A DNA stretch of 62,084 bases from Maricaulis sp. (GTDB taxonomy: Bacteria; Pseudomonadota; Alphaproteobacteria; Caulobacterales; Maricaulaceae): the NCBI GenBank assembly GCA_017643585.1, contig JAEPND010000015.1, positions 1-62,084 on the forward strand. The letters run 5' to 3'. Made by a program: the position numbers and the translations under genes. This document shows positions 24,850-33,605 of this stretch, in pieces (the stretch's first letter is position 1; the number at the start of each line of letters is the position of its first letter). Under the pieces are notes generated by a model. It saw only the letters and a list, made by a program, of their open reading frames with translations, was not told the origin of the DNA and did no database searches.

Positions 24850-25647
24850 ATGTCCGAACCTGTCGTGAGTGGTCACAGTCCGTCCGGGCGCTATCGCGCG
24901 CCCTGGCACCACAACTGGCGTTTACTGGGCGGGCTTATCCTGTTCATGGGTTTGAACTATGCCTTCTCTGATGCCTTTTCGACCGGGGATCTGCCGCTCT
25001 GGCACCGGCTGGGGCTCTGGTGGCTGGTCGCTGCGCTGATGGTCGTCCAGCCCGTCCTCATTGACTGGCAGCTGGCCCGGTTTCTGCCGCGCACGCGGCT
25101 GGGCGAGGTCAGCGGGCTGGTCATCGCAGCGACCGTAAGCATCCCCGTCATGGCGTTGGAGTTGGAAGCGCTCAAACGCACGCCGATCCTGCCGAAAGAC
25201 CCGGATCCCTGGCTTCCATTCCTGGGCTTTCTGACACTCCCGGTCCTGACGGTTGCGGGCTTCGTGCTGTTCTTGCGGCTGGCCTGGGAGGAATTGTATC
25301 TCGAGCCGGAGAGCACGGATGCAACGCATGAGGCTTCATCGGACAGCTCGACCGCAAGCGCGTTGGAGCAGGTCCTCTATGTGCGCGCCCAGGACCATTA
25401 TCTGGAAATCGTCGGGGAGAATCGCCGGCGTTTTGTTCGCGGGCGGTTGGGTGAATTCATCGGTGAAAACGGGGCGCGGATCGGTGCGCGTTGCCATCGA
25501 TCCTGGTGGGTCTCTGACCGCGCGATCGAGACGGCGACAAGAGACGGGCGAGACTGGAAACTGGTCCTGTCAGACGGCCAGCAAGTGCCCGTCGCGCGGT
25601 CGCGTGTTGAAGAGGTTCGTGTGCGGGGCTGGCTGCAGACCGCCTAG
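24850..25647 (+). CDS. Membrane-bound LytTR transcriptional regulator
   Basis: 265 aa from the ATG at 24850, preceded by GGAG; an ATG at 24796 is also in frame but has no ribosome binding site. Four predicted transmembrane helices (about residues 25-160) are joined to a C-terminal LytTR DNA-binding domain (VLYVRAQDHYLEIVG, RVEEVRVRGW). There is no receiver domain, so signalling must come through the membrane part, as in LytTR regulatory systems with membrane partners. It lies between two DUF2145 modules and overlaps the end of the second by 4 bp in convergent orientation. Regulation of the flanking genes is inference. Confidence 0.85.
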   Translation: MSEPVVSGHSPSGRYRAPWHHNWRLLGGLILFMGLNYAFSDAFSTGDLPLWHRLGLWWLVAALMVVQPVLIDWQLARFLPRTRLGEVSGLVIAATVSIPVMALELEALKRTPILPKDPDPWLPFLGFLTLPVLTVAGFVLFLRLAWEELYLEPESTDATHEASSDSSTASALEQVLYVRAQDHYLEIVGENRRRFVRGRLGEFIGENGARIGARCHRSWWVSDRAIETATRDGRDWKLVLSDGQQVPVARSRVEEVRVRGWLQTA

Positions 25648-26495
25648 TCGGCGGCCGTCGCGGCGGCCTCTCCGCCGAGATAGACGATATCTTCGGCCTG
25701 CGAATAGGGCGCGTCGATCTCGAAGATCTGGTCTTCGTCCGCAAGGTCGAACGCCAGCATGAAATCGGCGAGGGAGGAGAAGGTCGCCGTCCGGATGCCA
25801 TTGCGCTGGTCATCGAAGCGCAGGCGCGGGTCGGCCAGGGGGGCGAAGAAACGCTGGAACGGGTTCAGCTGGACGCGTGTGGGACGGAAATAGGCCTCGA
25901 TATTGACCTTGATCTGTTCCCGGCTCGCGGTTTGCCAGATGGCCGAGGAGACCACGTCGAGCATGAACTCCGTGCAGTTCTGGAAGCGTCCGTCGGCCGG
26001 ATTGGACAACAGGGAATAGTCGGGATTGTGCAGGGCCTCGAAATAGGGTGAGGCAATCACGTCGAGGATACGGTTCTGCATTTCCCGGTTGGGAATGATC
26101 ACGCCAACCTGGCCGACTGTGTCACCGCGCGTGAAATCCAGCGGCCAGTCCTGGTACAGCCCGGACAGGGTGACCGGATCGATCTCGTGGTAGAGATTGT
26201 AGACGGCATAGCCATACTGGGTGCCGCCGCCCAGGGTCGGCACCGGCGCATAAACCCAGAACGCCCCGTGGGTGTAGCGAATGTCGCCGGGCAGTTCGGA
26301 GCGATCCCGACCTGTCCGGAAGACCATGGCCACATAGGCACCGCGCGAGGCGAGTTCCTGCTCGATCTGTTTGGAGAAATCCGCCATCTCCCGCAGGGAG
26401 AAGGCGTCAACGGGCTCGCTGTTACTGTCCGCAAGGACAGGCGCAGGCAGGGCCAGCCCGCCGATCAGGGCCAGACAGACGAGCACAATACGCAT
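25644..26495 (-). CDS. DUF2145 family secreted protein, copy 2
   Basis: 283 aa with a signal peptide (to PVLADS). It aligns along its length with copy 1: VFRTGRDRSELP, His76 in YTHGAFWVY, QDWPLDFTRGDTVGQVGVIIP and Cys174 in FQNCTEFMLDV. It begins 3 bases after the stop of the small-protein gene at 26498-26782, so the two form an operon. Divergence from copy 1 is substantial, so the duplication is old or the second copy was acquired. It ends with a 4-bp convergent overlap of the LytTR gene. Confidence 0.75.
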   Translation of the reverse strand: MRIVLVCLALIGGLALPAPVLADSNSEPVDAFSLREMADFSKQIEQELASRGAYVAMVFRTGRDRSELPGDIRYTHGAFWVYAPVPTLGGGTQYGYAVYNLYHEIDPVTLSGLYQDWPLDFTRGDTVGQVGVIIPNREMQNRILDVIASPYFEALHNPDYSLLSNPADGRFQNCTEFMLDVVSSAIWQTASREQIKVNIEAYFRPTRVQLNPFQRFFAPLADPRLRFDDQRNGIRTATFSSLADFMLAFDLADEDQIFEIDAPYSQAEDIVYLGGEAAATAAD

Positions 26496-26497
26496 GA

Positions 26498-26782
26498 TTA
26501 GTTATCCGGGCCGGAGCGACGATTATTATCGACGATGACGGCTTCGCCGAGCGGCAGGGGCGCGTCTTCTTCCTCACCCTGGTCCTGTCGACGCCGGGCG
26601 ATGCGCTGGGCGTCACGAGCGTAATTACGCGCGCGATCCTGGGTCGAATCATCACGGGCGTAGTTGACGCCGCGCTCGGACAATTCCTCTTCCATCGCAT
26701 TGGCGGGTTGTTGTTGGTCCTGGGCCAGTGCAGCGCCGCCATAAACGGCGAATGTGCAGGCAGAAACGAGTAGCAGGCGCAT
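26498..26782 (-). CDS. Small secreted charged protein paired with DUF2145 copy 2
   Basis: 94 aa with a signal peptide (to GGAALAQ) and a mature part rich in Arg, Asp, Gln and Asn (RARNYARDAQRIARRRQDQ). I know no family for it. It immediately precedes DUF2145 copy 2 on the same strand. It is not clearly homologous to the small protein before copy 1, although size, export signal and gene order are the same. A CtrA-type box lies 24 bp upstream of its start. Confidence 0.65.
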   Translation of the reverse strand: MRLLLVSACTFAVYGGAALAQDQQQPANAMEEELSERGVNYARDDSTQDRARNYARDAQRIARRRQDQGEEEDAPLPLGEAVIVDNNRRSGPDN

Positions 26783-26805
26783 GGATTTCCTGTCCCCTTG
26801 GTTCG

Positions 26806-26820
26806 TTAAAAGGACATTAA
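26806..26820. promoter_or_regulatory. Candidate CtrA binding site before the DUF2145 copy 2 operon
   Basis: TTAA-AAGGACA-TTAA, a complete TTAA-N7-TTAA box, 24-38 bp upstream of the small-protein start on the minus strand. Such a close position would suit a -35 or leader position. Confidence 0.5.
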
Positions 26821-26884
26821 CACACTTCTTGCGTGAACCCAGTGTGAATTTTGCCCGCCGCGGGGGAGCAGGAGCCCGTCTGCT

Positions 26885-27673
26885 CTAGAGCGAGAACGTG
26901 CCCACGATCGGGATATGATCCGAGGCTTTCGGCTCGCCGCGGGTCTTGCGGTGGATGTCGATGGACTCCAGCGCATCTGACGCCTGCGGGGAACAGAGCA
27001 GGTGGTCAATGCGAATGCCATTCCCCTTCTGCCAGGCGCCGCCCTGATAGTCGTAGAACGTGTACTGATGCCCACGCCCGTCGAGCTGTTCGAAGGCCTC
27101 GGTCAGACCCAGCCAGCGCAGTTTCTTGAAGGCAGCGCGTGTGGCGGGAAGCGCAAGAGCGTCATCGGCCCAGACCGCCATGTCCCAGCAATCGCTGTCG
27201 CGCGGAATACAGTTATAGTCGCCTGCCAGGATCAGTGGTTCCTCCAGTTCCAGGAGGCCTTTGGCGTGGCTGTAGAGCCGTTCCATCCAGGCCAGCTTGT
27301 AGTCGTATTTGGGGCCGGGCGCCGGATTGCCGTTGGGCAGATAGATGGACGCCACACGCACGGGGCCGGTCTCGGCTGCAATCACCGCCTCGATGTAACG
27401 GGCCTGCTCGTCCTCGTCATCGCCAGGCAGGCGGGAGGTGCATTCCTCGATCGGATAACGCGAGAGGATGGCCACGCCATTGTAGGATTTCTGGCCGTGG
27501 GTCTCGACATTATAACCGAGATCCTCGATCTCCATGCGCGGGAAACCCTCGTCCACCGTTTTGATTTCCTGCAGGCAGACCACATCCGGCTTGGCCTCGC
27601 GCAGCCAGTCCAGCACGTTGGGCAGGCGGGCCTTTACGGAATTGACGTTCCAGGAAGCGACGGTCAGGGTCAT
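26885..27673 (-). CDS. xthA: Exodeoxyribonuclease III
   Basis: 262 aa from the ATG at 27673, where the protein begins MTLTVASWNVNSVKARL, as expected for the family; the longer open frame upstream is not conserved-looking. Catalytic elements are visible: CLQEIKT (Glu), SYNGVAILSR, AGDYNCIPRDSD (Asp/Asn) and the final PKASDHIPI (Asp-His). It is an AP endonuclease and 3'-5' exonuclease for base-excision repair. In Rhizobiales it also lies near erpA and dgt, so the position is conserved. Between it and the small-protein operon there are about 100 bp with no gene. Confidence 0.95.
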   Translation of the reverse strand: MTLTVASWNVNSVKARLPNVLDWLREAKPDVVCLQEIKTVDEGFPRMEIEDLGYNVETHGQKSYNGVAILSRYPIEECTSRLPGDDEDEQARYIEAVIAAETGPVRVASIYLPNGNPAPGPKYDYKLAWMERLYSHAKGLLELEEPLILAGDYNCIPRDSDCWDMAVWADDALALPATRAAFKKLRWLGLTEAFEQLDGRGHQYTFYDYQGGAWQKGNGIRIDHLLCSPQASDALESIDIHRKTRGEPKASDHIPIVGTFSL

Positions 27674-27774
27674 GGAAGAATCTCGAGCGGCTGTTGGCCT
27701 CAGTGTATGGCGTTCGTCGCGCGAGGAAAGCGGGGGATGTAGATGGGTCTCGTGCTGTTGAAACGGATACCGGA

Positions 27775-28146
27775 ATGCTGAAGCTGCTCCAACTGCTTGC
27801 CTGGCTGCTGGCTCTGGTCTGGTTAGGGATCCTCTCGCTCGGTTTGCTGAATCCCCTGCTGTTGTTGGACGTACCTGCCGAGGCCGCGGACAGGCTTTGG
27901 GGCCTCCAGCTGCTCTGGATACCGCTGGCCGTGGCGGTTTTGGTCCTGGCGGCAGCACTCACGATCAGGCAGAGGTCTGAGATTGCCTTTGCCTTGGTCG
28001 TTTTTGCCCCACTGCTTTGGTATCTTTTCGTTGTGAACCCACAGATCCGGGACGCGGAATATCAGCAATACTTGATTGATTGTGGTGACGTTCGGGGGGG
28101 GATGAACGTTAAAACCCGTCAAACACCGCAAACTCCTCCACTTTGA
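27775..28146 (+). CDS. Small membrane protein, function unknown
   Basis: 123 aa from the ATG at 27775, which begins the first hydrophobic segment. Three hydrophobic stretches are visible (about residues 2-28, 44-66 and 72-90), followed by a short hydrophilic tail. No family is recognised. The gene is divergent from xthA and its last 38 bp overlap the converging nitroreductase gene, which is unusual; the true 3' part may not matter functionally. Confidence 0.5.
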   Translation: MLKLLQLLAWLLALVWLGILSLGLLNPLLLLDVPAEAADRLWGLQLLWIPLAVAVLVLAAALTIRQRSEIAFALVVFAPLLWYLFVVNPQIRDAEYQQYLIDCGDVRGGMNVKTRQTPQTPPL

Positions 28147-28792
28147 CCCGTTCGGAACGCAGTGAATTCACCGGCGCTTCCGGATCGGCGTGGCCTAAAG
28201 CAAGGCCGCACCAGATGCGCTGGTCATCGGCCAGGCTCAGGGTGGTGGCGATGGTTTTGTGACGGGTCATCCAGGCCTCCTGGGCACAGGTCGCCAGGCC
28301 CTTCTCTTCGGCGGCCAGCATTAAGGCCATGATGAACATGCCCAGATGGCCCCACTGATTGGGGTTCATCTCCTTGTCGAGGCTGAAGAAGATCCCGACC
28401 GGCGCCCCGAAGAATTCGAAATTCGACAACAGGTGATTGAGGCGTCCGGCCTTGTCCTCACGCGGGATGCCGATCGTTTTGTACATCTGTTCGCCCAGCT
28501 CGAAGCGGCGGGTGCGATAAGGTTCCCAGAGCTTGTTGGGATAGGCGCCGAACTCGTTTTCATCCTCGAAGGGCGCCGCCTGCAGGCGTGCCCGTACGGC
28601 GTCGATGACACGCTGGCGCGCTTCACCGGCTACGACGTGCACATTCCATGGCTGAAGATTACCACCGGACGCCGCCCAGCGGGCCGTGTCGAGCAAATCC
28701 CGGATCTCGGCCTCGCTGACAGGCGTGTCCAGAAAGGCGCGGGTCGAGATGCGACGACGCATCACGGCGGAAAGGGAGGTGTCAGTGGTCAT
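28109..28792 (-). CDS. Nitroreductase family protein
   Basis: 227 aa. It has the FMN-binding N-terminal signature RRRISTRAFLD, the WAASGGNLQPW block and a C-terminal LALGHADPEAPVN, typical of NfsA/NfnB-like NAD(P)H-dependent flavin reductases that work as dimers. It begins 5 bases after the DUF1428 gene stop, so the two form an operon. The physiological substrate is unknown. Confidence 0.9.
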   Translation of the reverse strand: MTTDTSLSAVMRRRISTRAFLDTPVSEAEIRDLLDTARWAASGGNLQPWNVHVVAGEARQRVIDAVRARLQAAPFEDENEFGAYPNKLWEPYRTRRFELGEQMYKTIGIPREDKAGRLNHLLSNFEFFGAPVGIFFSLDKEMNPNQWGHLGMFIMALMLAAEEKGLATCAQEAWMTRHKTIATTLSLADDQRIWCGLALGHADPEAPVNSLRSERVKVEEFAVFDGF

Positions 28793-28797
28793 CAGGC

Positions 28798-29157
28798 TCA
28801 GCTCTGGCGAAGGACGATGGTTTCGAAGCTTCCAAAGATAAGGCGCTGGCCGTCAAAGGGCATGTTATCGGGTGTCATGGCGGACTGCATTTCGTCGGAA
28901 AGCGCTGGCATGGCCTTGTCGCGCGCCTCCTTGGAGGGCCATTCCACCCAGGAGAAGACGACCGTTTCGCCGTCCTTGAGCTTTACAGCTGCGGGAAAGG
29001 ATGTGGTTTCACCCGGTGGGACATCCACGCCCCAGCATTCACGGACCGTGCTGGCGCCATGCTTGATGAAGAGCTCGGCCATGTTATTGGCGACCTTGAC
29101 GTAATCTTCCTTGTTCGCAGTGGCGACCGGAATGACAAATCCGTCGACATAACTCAT
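28798..29157 (-). CDS. DUF1428 family protein
   Basis: 119 aa starting MSYVDGFVIPVATANKEDY, the typical opening of DUF1428 (YbaA-like) dimeric ferredoxin-fold proteins. Further family patterns are HGASTVRECWGVDVPPG and FSWVEWPSKEARD. A GGGAGG ribosome binding site precedes the ATG. It is co-oriented with the nitroreductase and probably co-transcribed. Function is unknown. Confidence 0.88.
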   Translation of the reverse strand: MSYVDGFVIPVATANKEDYVKVANNMAELFIKHGASTVRECWGVDVPPGETTSFPAAVKLKDGETVVFSWVEWPSKEARDKAMPALSDEMQSAMTPDNMPFDGQRLIFGSFETIVLRQS

Positions 29158-29216
29158 GGCATCCTCCCGAGGTTTTTCAGGAGTTTGGACCAGAGCGATT
29201 CAACCGTCGAGTGAAA

Positions 29217-29546
29217 TCAGACGGAAAAACTCGTTCCACAGCCACAGGCCGCAGTGGCGTTGGGATTGTTGATCTTGAACGCCGCGCCGATCAGCTCGTC
29301 GACATAGTCGATTTCCGAGCCTTCCAGGAAGGGCAGGGAGGCTTCGTCGATCAGCACGCTGGCGCCATCGCGCTCGATGACCAGGTCGTCACCGGCTTTT
29401 TCATCCGCCAGGTCGAACGTGTAGGAGAAACCAGAACATCCACCACCGACCACGCCGATGCGCAGGAATTGTGCGCCGGCCTGGGCCGCCATGATGGTAT
29501 TGATCTGTTTTGCCGCTGAGGCGGAGAGGGTAACGCTGAGGCTCAT
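29217..29546 (-). CDS. erpA: Iron-sulfur cluster insertion protein ErpA (A-type carrier)
   Basis: 109 aa with the three conserved cysteines of A-type carriers: one in GGGCSGFSY and two in ACGCGTSFSV at the C-terminus. It delivers [2Fe-2S] or [4Fe-4S] clusters to apo-proteins. Location next to dgt is the standard alphaproteobacterial order. IscA cannot be ruled out, but this neighbourhood is that of ErpA. Divergent from dgt with an 82-bp gap. Confidence 0.9.
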   Translation of the reverse strand: MSLSVTLSASAAKQINTIMAAQAGAQFLRIGVVGGGCSGFSYTFDLADEKAGDDLVIERDGASVLIDEASLPFLEGSEIDYVDELIGAAFKINNPNATAACGCGTSFSV

Positions 29547-29628
29547 CGTTTTTGAAAACTGGCTATTTCCGATCGTGTGTCTATAGGTATATGGACCTCT
29601 CTGATGCCTTTAGGAAGGCCCCCATCTG

Positions 29629-30819
29629 ATGACAATTGCGGCAACCGACAGGTCACGCGCGTACTATGCCTCTCACCCCTCGCGTTCTCGGGGGCGGTTT
29701 CATGGCGAAGCGGACAGTGCCATGCGCAATGCGTTCCAACGTGATCGGGACCGTATCATCCACTCGGCCGCCTTCCGCCGCCTGAAGGAAAAGACCCAGG
29801 TTTTTGTCGCGCACGAGGGCGATCAGTACCGCACGCGCCTGACCCATTCGCTCGAAGTCTCGCAGATTGCCCGCACCATGGCGCGCGCGCTCGGGGCGGA
29901 TGAGGATCTCGCCGAGGCGCTTGCGCTGGCCCATGATCTCGGACACCCACCCTTTGGTCATGAGGGCGAACGCGTTCTGGCCGAGCGCATGAAGGCGTTT
30001 GGCGGGTTTGATCACAACGCTCAGACCCTGCGCGTCATCACCAAGCTGGAAGTGCGTTATCCCGAATTTGAGGGGCTCAATCTGACCTGGGAGAGCCTGG
30101 AGGGAATCGTCAAGCATAACGGCCCGCTGATCGGTCCCGGTCGAGAGGTGGAAGATCTGGCCTGGGCGTTTACCGACTATCCCCATTGGCGCGAGCTGGA
30201 ACTGGACACGCATGCGGGGCTGGAGGCCCAGATCGCCGCGATTTCCGATGATATTGCGTACAATAATCACGACATTGATGATGGTATTCGGTCAGGCATT
30301 CTTGAGGTTGAGCCGCTGCGCGAAATTCCGCTGATCGGCGGCATATTTGATCGCGTGGAGAAACGCTGGCCCGCCATCGACAAGACCGTGAAGACCCATG
30401 AGGTCGTGCGCGAGCTGATCGGGATCATGGTCGGCGATGTGCTGGAGGAAACGCGCCGCCGTCTCGCCGTGCACAAGCCGGACAGCGAAGATGCCTTGCG
30501 CCGGCTGCCCGAGCCGGTCGTCACCTTCTCCGAAGACATGATGGAAACGCTGGCCGTATTGCGTCGCCATTTATTTGCCCACATGTACACGCACTACAAG
30601 GTGAATCGCATGATGAGCCAGGCGGGTCGCGTTACGCGCGACCTGTTCGATCTCTATCTGTCAGACCCCGGCGTGCTGCCGACCGACGTCCAGGCGCGCA
30701 TTGACGGACAGGCAGAAGATACGGCCGCCCGGGTGATCTGCGACCACATCGCGGCGATGACCGACCGGTTTGCGATGGAAGAGCATCGCCGTTTGTTTAC
30801 CGTGCAGGGATATTTTTAG
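29629..30819 (+). CDS. dgt: dGTP triphosphohydrolase-like protein
   Basis: 396 aa. The HD-domain metal-binding residues appear in RTRLTHSLEVSQIART and ALAHDLGHPPFGHEGE, followed by FDHNAQTLR and a later ISDDIAYNNHDIDDG. It matches the type 2 deoxyguanosinetriphosphate triphosphohydrolase-like family, which removes tripolyphosphate from dNTPs and helps to control dNTP pools. In most relatives argS follows; here the next gene is ftsN after 89 bp, with no remnant of argS in the gap. Confidence 0.94.
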   Translation: MTIAATDRSRAYYASHPSRSRGRFHGEADSAMRNAFQRDRDRIIHSAAFRRLKEKTQVFVAHEGDQYRTRLTHSLEVSQIARTMARALGADEDLAEALALAHDLGHPPFGHEGERVLAERMKAFGGFDHNAQTLRVITKLEVRYPEFEGLNLTWESLEGIVKHNGPLIGPGREVEDLAWAFTDYPHWRELELDTHAGLEAQIAAISDDIAYNNHDIDDGIRSGILEVEPLREIPLIGGIFDRVEKRWPAIDKTVKTHEVVRELIGIMVGDVLEETRRRLAVHKPDSEDALRRLPEPVVTFSEDMMETLAVLRRHLFAHMYTHYKVNRMMSQAGRVTRDLFDLYLSDPGVLPTDVQARIDGQAEDTAARVICDHIAAMTDRFAMEEHRRLFTVQGYF

Positions 30820-30908
30820 ACAGCGCGAGACACGGGCATGCCAGATTTCAAATGCTATCTTCAGGCATCCTTTCCGATTCGCGAAAGCACTGAACAGGCC
30901 AGACGAGT

Positions 30909-31772
30909 ATGACGGACGACGACGGATCCCGAATTGGCGCCTATGCGCCCCCGACGGATGAATTCGAGACCTTTGATGCGCGCGACGAGGAAAACCGGCG
31001 CGGAACGCTGTTGCTTACTACAGCGGTCGCGGTGCTCGTCCTGTTCGTTGGTGTTGTCTGGAGCGCCTTCAACCAGGGGGTCCGCGAGCGCGATGAGGCG
31101 CCGCGCTTGCTGGCCGAGGTCGAGCCCTACCGCGAACGCCCGGCTGACCCGGGCGGCGAAGAGACGCCGGACACCAATCTGGATGTCTACAACCGGCTGA
31201 CCGGCGACAATGACGATGCCGAGGATGTATCGCCACGCCCGGCCGCTGAAGAACCGCTGGAGGATACTCGACCGTCCCTGCGTATCGAGACCGTTGATGC
31301 CGATGCCACGGGGACTTCCCAGCCTGATCCCGGTCAGCAGATCGAGGAAACCCCGCTTGAAGAACCGACTACGGATGTGACACCGCGCCAGGCGCCGGAC
31401 CGTCCACAGCGTCAACCCGATCCCGAGCCGGAAACGCGTCAGCCCGAACCGCAGGCACGTGAACCGGAGGTCCGTCAGCCGGACCCCGAGCCGGAGCCCG
31501 TCCTCCCGGCTGCTGCGCCGGCCGGTGACTGGGTCGTCCAGATTGCCTCCTTCCGATCCGTTGCGGATGCCGAGGGCGCGTGGCTGGCATTCCAGGGGCG
31601 TTTTTCGGACATTTCCAGCGGGTTGGGGCCGGATATCGCTTCTGTCGAGATCGCCAATCGCGGCACGTATCACCGGCTTCGGATCGCCGCTTTTGCGACA
31701 CGCGATGATGCGGTGAGCTTCTGTTCGACCCTGCAAGGGCGCGGACAGGACTGTCTGGTGGCGCGTCGATGA
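30909..31772 (+). CDS. ftsN: SPOR-domain cell division protein, FtsN-like
   Basis: 287 aa with a short cytosolic N-terminus, one transmembrane helix (about residues 33-54), a long Pro/Glu/Arg-rich periplasmic linker with repeated QPEP/RQPDPEPE motifs, and a C-terminal SPOR domain (GDWVVQIASFRSVADAEGAWLAF to TYHRLRIAAFA) that binds denuded glycan at the septum. Caulobacter FtsN is the SPOR gene at the same locus, before nagZ, which supports the name. The gene end overlaps nagZ by 4 bp (ATGA), indicating coupled translation. Confidence 0.87.
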   Translation: MTDDDGSRIGAYAPPTDEFETFDARDEENRRGTLLLTTAVAVLVLFVGVVWSAFNQGVRERDEAPRLLAEVEPYRERPADPGGEETPDTNLDVYNRLTGDNDDAEDVSPRPAAEEPLEDTRPSLRIETVDADATGTSQPDPGQQIEETPLEEPTTDVTPRQAPDRPQRQPDPEPETRQPEPQAREPEVRQPDPEPEPVLPAAAPAGDWVVQIASFRSVADAEGAWLAFQGRFSDISSGLGPDIASVEIANRGTYHRLRIAAFATRDDAVSFCSTLQGRGQDCLVARR

Positions 31773-32785
31773 CCGCCCGCGCGATGATTTACGGGCTCGC
31801 CGGAACCGAGCTCACCAAGGACGAACACGATTTTTTCCGCGATGCTGACCCCTGGGGCTTCATCGTCTTTGCGCGCAATATCGACACACCGAAACAGCTG
31901 GCTCGCCTGACCATGAGCCTGCGCGACTGTGTCGGGCGTGATGCTCCGGTCCTGGTTGACCAGGAAGGCGGGCGCGTGCGTCGCCTGCGCCCGCCGAACT
32001 GGCGCGAGATGGCGGCGGCGGAAGTCTATGCCAACCTGTTCAAGCGCGAACCGGAAGCCGCCATCGAGGCGGTCTGGCTGAACCATCGCCTGATGGCAGA
32101 GGAGATGCGCGCGGTCGGGATTGATGTGGACTGTGTGCCCTGCCTGGATCTGCGCATTCCGGGCGCGGACGCCATTATCGGTGACCGGGCCTTTGGCGAT
32201 ACGCCCGAGCCGATCATCCATCTGGGCCGCGCTGCGATCGAGGGCGTGCAGGCCGGTGGCGTGGCACCGATCATCAAGCATATCCCCGGTCACGGACGGG
32301 CGGACGCGGACAGCCATCTCGAACTACCCGTTGTCGAAGAGGAGCATGAGCTGCTCTCGCAAACCGACTTTGAGCCCTTCAGGGCCCTCAACGATGCTGT
32401 CATGGCGATGACGGCCCATATCGTCTATCGCGATATCGACCCGGAACGTCCGGCGACGACGTCCGACGTGTTGGTCAACCAGGTCATCCGCGAGGAAATC
32501 GGTTTCGACGGTTTGCTGATGACTGATGATCTTTCCATGAAGGCCCTGACGGGCACGTTCAGGGAACGCGGAGAAGCGTCGATCAAGGCCGGATGCGACC
32601 TGCTTCTTCACTGCAATGGCGATCCGGAAGAGATGCGGGGCGTCGCCGAGGCCGCGCCGGAGTTTGCCGGAAAGGCGCTCGAACGAGCACTTGCTGCAGA
32701 AGCAGTGCGTGAGGAAATCGAGAGTTTTGACGCGTCCGAGGGCGAATCACGGCTGAATAGCCTGCTGGAACTGGTTTCCGCATGA
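31769..32785 (+). CDS. nagZ: Beta-N-acetylhexosaminidase NagZ (GH3)
   Basis: 338 aa with the GH3 NagZ signature KHIPGHGRADADSH (mobile His loop) and the catalytic Asp in LLMTDDLSMKAL. LVDQEGGRVRRL is also present. It is a cytosolic enzyme that removes GlcNAc from anhydromuropeptides during peptidoglycan recycling. The start overlaps ftsN by 4 bp, and scpA follows after 7 bp, so all are in one operon. Confidence 0.95.
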   Translation: MTARAMIYGLAGTELTKDEHDFFRDADPWGFIVFARNIDTPKQLARLTMSLRDCVGRDAPVLVDQEGGRVRRLRPPNWREMAAAEVYANLFKREPEAAIEAVWLNHRLMAEEMRAVGIDVDCVPCLDLRIPGADAIIGDRAFGDTPEPIIHLGRAAIEGVQAGGVAPIIKHIPGHGRADADSHLELPVVEEEHELLSQTDFEPFRALNDAVMAMTAHIVYRDIDPERPATTSDVLVNQVIREEIGFDGLLMTDDLSMKALTGTFRERGEASIKAGCDLLLHCNGDPEEMRGVAEAAPEFAGKALERALAAEAVREEIESFDASEGESRLNSLLELVSA

Positions 32786-32792
32786 GCAGGAT

Positions 32793-33605
32793 GTGAGCGA
32801 CGACTTCGAGGAAGACCTCCGCTTTGAGGCGGCAGAAGAGGCCGAGACCGAGTCTCTGGTCGTGGATGTGGACGGATTTGAAGGCCCTCTGCACCTCTTG
32901 CTGGCGCTTGCGCGCAAAAAGAAAATCGACCTCGCGAAAATCTCCATTCTTGAACTGGCTGAGCAATATCTGGCCTTCATGGCCGAGGCTCGACGTCTTC
33001 GACTGGACCTCGCAGCAGACTATCTGGTGATGGCCGCCTGGCTGGCCTTCCTGAAGTCCAAGCTGCTTCTGCCCAAGCCCAAGAAAGATGACGAGGAGGC
33101 CCCGGCCGAGGTGATGGCGGCGGCCCTGGCGTTTCGCCTGCGCCGTCTCGAAGCGATGCGGGCCGCTGGCGAGGCACTCTATGCTCGTCCCATTGCGCAA
33201 CGCGATGTGATGATGCGGGGCATGCCGGAAGGTGTGCGGTCCACCCGCTCGGTCGTGTATGAGGCAGAGCTCTACGACCTTCTGAAAGCCTATGCGCACC
33301 GTCGTTGGCTTCAGGCGCGATCAACCTATCGGCCTTTCGTGCCCAAGGTTTATGGCCTGGAAACTGCAAGAGGACGGCTGGAGGGGCTGATCCCGCAAGT
33401 GCGTGATTGGCAGGACTTGGACAGCCTTCTGCCGGAGGCGCAGGAGCTGGGCGAGGACCCGCCGCCGCGCAGGTCGGTGCGGGCGAGCTCAATGCTTGCT
33501 GCTCTGGAAATAACAAAAGAAGGTCGCGCGCGTTTGCGACAGCGCGAGGCCTACGCACCGCTCTTTGTCCGGAGCGAGAAGCGGGATGAGGCGAAAGATG
33601 AGTGA
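32793..33605 (+). CDS. scpA: Segregation and condensation protein A
   Basis: 270 aa with a GTG start at 32793. After an acidic N-terminus, the ScpA (kleisin) signature appears: DGFEGPLHLLLALARKKKID and LEQYLAFMAEARRLRLDLAADYLVMAAWLAFLKSKLLLP in part. ScpA bridges the heads of SMC and binds ScpB for chromosome compaction. scpB starts 8 bp inside its 3' end. Confidence 0.94.
   Translation: MSDDFEEDLRFEAAEEAETESLVVDVDGFEGPLHLLLALARKKKIDLAKISILELAEQYLAFMAEARRLRLDLAADYLVMAAWLAFLKSKLLLPKPKKDDEEAPAEVMAAALAFRLRRLEAMRAAGEALYARPIAQRDVMMRGMPEGVRSTRSVVYEAELYDLLKAYAHRRWLQARSTYRPFVPKVYGLETARGRLEGLIPQVRDWQDLDSLLPEAQELGEDPPPRRSVRASSMLAALEITKEGRARLRQREAYAPLFVRSEKRDEAKDE

Noticed and set aside
31380-31500. 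Repetitive Pro/Glu coding stretch in ftsN as a tandem-repeat locus
   Set aside because: The repeat is at protein level and typical for the flexible linker of FtsN-like proteins.
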